Source: Aquisalimonas sp. 2447 (GTDB lineage Bacteria > Pseudomonadota > Gammaproteobacteria > Nitrococcales > Aquisalimonadaceae). Taken from it: a DNA stretch of 64,000 bases. The notes under the pieces were generated by a model. It had not been told where the DNA came from, searched no databases, and was given only the letters and a program-made list of their open reading frames with translations. Made by a program: the position numbers and the translations under genes. Location of the stretch: positions 712,501 to 776,500 of the forward strand of contig NZ_CP050695.1 of assembly GCF_012044895.1 (NCBI RefSeq), written 5' to 3'. Positions within the stretch are counted from its first letter, which is position 1, and every line of letters begins with the position of its first letter. Shown here one piece after another: positions 62,807 through 64,000 of this stretch.

Positions 62807-64000
62807 ATGCAGACACCGGAACAGCCGGTCCTTCGCGATATCGTCCTCATCGGCGGTGGGCACAGCCACGTGGGTGTGCTGCGCATGTTCGGCATGAAGC
62901 CCGTCCCCGGGGTGCGGCTGAACCTGATCTGCCGCGATACCCACACCCCGTATTCGGGCATGCTACCGGGCTATATCGCCGGCCATTACGGCTACGACGA
63001 CGTCCACATCGATCTGGGCAAGCTGGCCGAGTTTGCCGGCGCGCGCTTCTTCCGCGACGAGGCGGTGGGTGTGGACCGCAACCAGCATCGGGTACTGTGT
63101 CGCGGGCGTCCGCCGGTGCCCTACGACCAGCTCTCCATCAATATCGGCTCCACGCCCCAGGTGCAGCAGGTGGCCGGGGCGGGTGAGCACGCCGTGCCGG
63201 TGAAGCCCATTCACCGCTTCAACGACCGCTGGCTGGCGCTGCTGGAGCGGGTGCGCAACCATCCCGGGCGGACGCGCATTGCGCTGGTGGGCGCCGGAGC
63301 CGGCGGTGTGGAGCTGACGCTGGCCATGCAGTACCGGTTGCGTAACGAGCTGCGCGCTCTGGGGCGCAATCCGGACGAGCTGGAGTTTCATCTGTTCAAC
63401 AGCGGTCCGCGTATTCTGCCGACGCACAATGCCCGGGTTCGCCGCCGCTTCGAACGGGTGCTGGCCGCGCGCGGCGTCCGGCTGCACTGCGGGCAGGAAG
63501 TCAATCAGGTGGATGCCGGGCGCCTGGCCACGGCGTCCGGGGAGAGCCTGGAGGCGGACGAGATCGTCTGGGTGACCAGCGCCGGCGGTGCGCCGTGGCT
63601 CCGGGACACCGGGCTGGAACTGGACGAGCAGGGCTTTATCCGCGTGCAGGACACCCTGCAGACGGTGACCGACCCGCGGATCTTCGCCGCCGGTGATATC
63701 GCCACCATGGTCGATCATCCGCGGGAGAAGGCCGGTGTGTTCGCCGTGCGCCAGGGGCCGCCGCTGGCGGCGAACCTGCGCCGCGCCGTGGAGGGGCGAG
63801 CGCTGAAGTCCTACCGGCCGCAGTCACGGTGGCTGGCGCTGATCAGCACCGGTGACCGGCATGCAGTGGCGTCCCGCGGAGGGGTCGGCTTCGAGGGCGA
63901 CTGGGTGTGGCGCTGGAAGGACTGGATCGACCGACGCTTCATGGCGAAGTTCAACGAGCTCCCGGCCATGGAGGACGAGGCGCCGAAACAGGCCTCCTCG
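62807..64000 (+). CDS. FAD/NAD-dependent oxidoreductase, N-terminal part of a SelD-fusion-type protein (3' end outside window)
   Basis: The first 398 codons are visible and the frame stays open at the end. The sequence has VLIGGGHSHVGVLRMFGM at 13-30 for FAD, YSGMLPGYIAGHYGYDDVHIDL, LVGAGAGGVELTLAMQYRL for NAD, FAAGDIATM, and VFAVRQGPPLAANLRRA. This is the oxidoreductase domain that in many proteobacteria precedes selenide-water dikinase (SelD) in one polypeptide, ending with WKDWIDRRFM as here. Whether SelD follows cannot be seen. ATG 62807 follows AGAGGG. Confidence 0.87.
   Translation, partial: MQTPEQPVLRDIVLIGGGHSHVGVLRMFGMKPVPGVRLNLICRDTHTPYSGMLPGYIAGHYGYDDVHIDLGKLAEFAGARFFRDEAVGVDRNQHRVLCRGRPPVPYDQLSINIGSTPQVQQVAGAGEHAVPVKPIHRFNDRWLALLERVRNHPGRTRIALVGAGAGGVELTLAMQYRLRNELRALGRNPDELEFHLFNSGPRILPTHNARVRRRFERVLAARGVRLHCGQEVNQVDAGRLATASGESLEADEIVWVTSAGGAPWLRDTGLELDEQGFIRVQDTLQTVTDPRIFAAGDIATMVDHPREKAGVFAVRQGPPLAANLRRAVEGRALKSYRPQSRWLALISTGDRHAVASRGGVGFEGDWVWRWKDWIDRRFMAKFNELPAMEDEAPKQASS

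Overview
The window is a GC-rich, densely coded stretch of bacterial chromosome. It opens with the riboflavin synthase - ribBA - ribH - nusB - thiL - pgpA order that is typical of Gammaproteobacteria. Two further genes fit a halophilic or alkaliphilic relative of the Ectothiorhodospiraceae (Alkalilimnicola/Halorhodospira-like): a single-domain voltage-gated sodium channel with a TLESWS filter, and a Rhodobacter-type PE N-methyltransferase. That placement is inference. I saw no rRNA, tRNA, CRISPR array, transposase or prophage gene.

Layout. 1-4.9 kb: flavin, thiamine and phospholipid operon. 4.9-12 kb: an EI-like PEP enzyme without its HPr-binding domain, a Nudix enzyme, a lipoprotein hydrolase, small conserved proteins, DUF445 and the sodium channel. 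12-14.7 kb: an ABC importer whose binding protein has Mn/Fe-type ligands, with a Fur-like palindrome upstream. 15-22 kb: a VOC dioxygenase, a TolC/RND/MFP efflux operon read right to left, and proQ. 22.6-28.9 kb: YugP-like protease, macro domain, PilZ, an unknown transporter, MgtE and a DUF457 protein; an exact 77-bp tandem duplication lies in front of mgtE. 29-33.4 kb: a TetR-led acyl-CoA cluster. 33.5-38.1 kb: zinc ribbon, ABC ATPase, FtsX-like permease and an AttH-like lipocalin protein. 38-51.7 kb: TetR, gshA, quinone oxidoreductase, GNAT, SufT, a D-malate/tartrate dehydrogenase-like enzyme, two aminotransferases, PmtA-like methyltransferase, AEC transporter, succinate-semialdehyde dehydrogenase-like enzyme and a 2-hydroxyacid dehydrogenase. 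51.8-64 kb: enoyl-CoA hydratases, acyl-CoA synthetase, CoA-binding protein with MetY, DUF945, a 4-hydroxybutyryl-CoA-dehydratase-like protein lacking half its Fe-S ligands, TetR, an SDR, and the start of an FAD oxidoreductase of the type fused to SelD.

The most unusual signal is non-coding. Around the enoyl-CoA hydratase gene at 53.4-54.2 kb lie two copies, in inverted orientation, of an element of about 220 bp. Each has its own near-perfect 28-32 bp terminal inverted repeat, with unrelated arm sequences in the two copies, around a shared core of serial hairpins with TCCA/TCCC loops. One stem pair changes A-T to G-C between copies, and another hairpin keeps its position while its sequence is replaced. 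A third, smaller hairpin unit with the same loops and two REP families lie in the same gap. This looks like a mobile or structurally selected repeat family.
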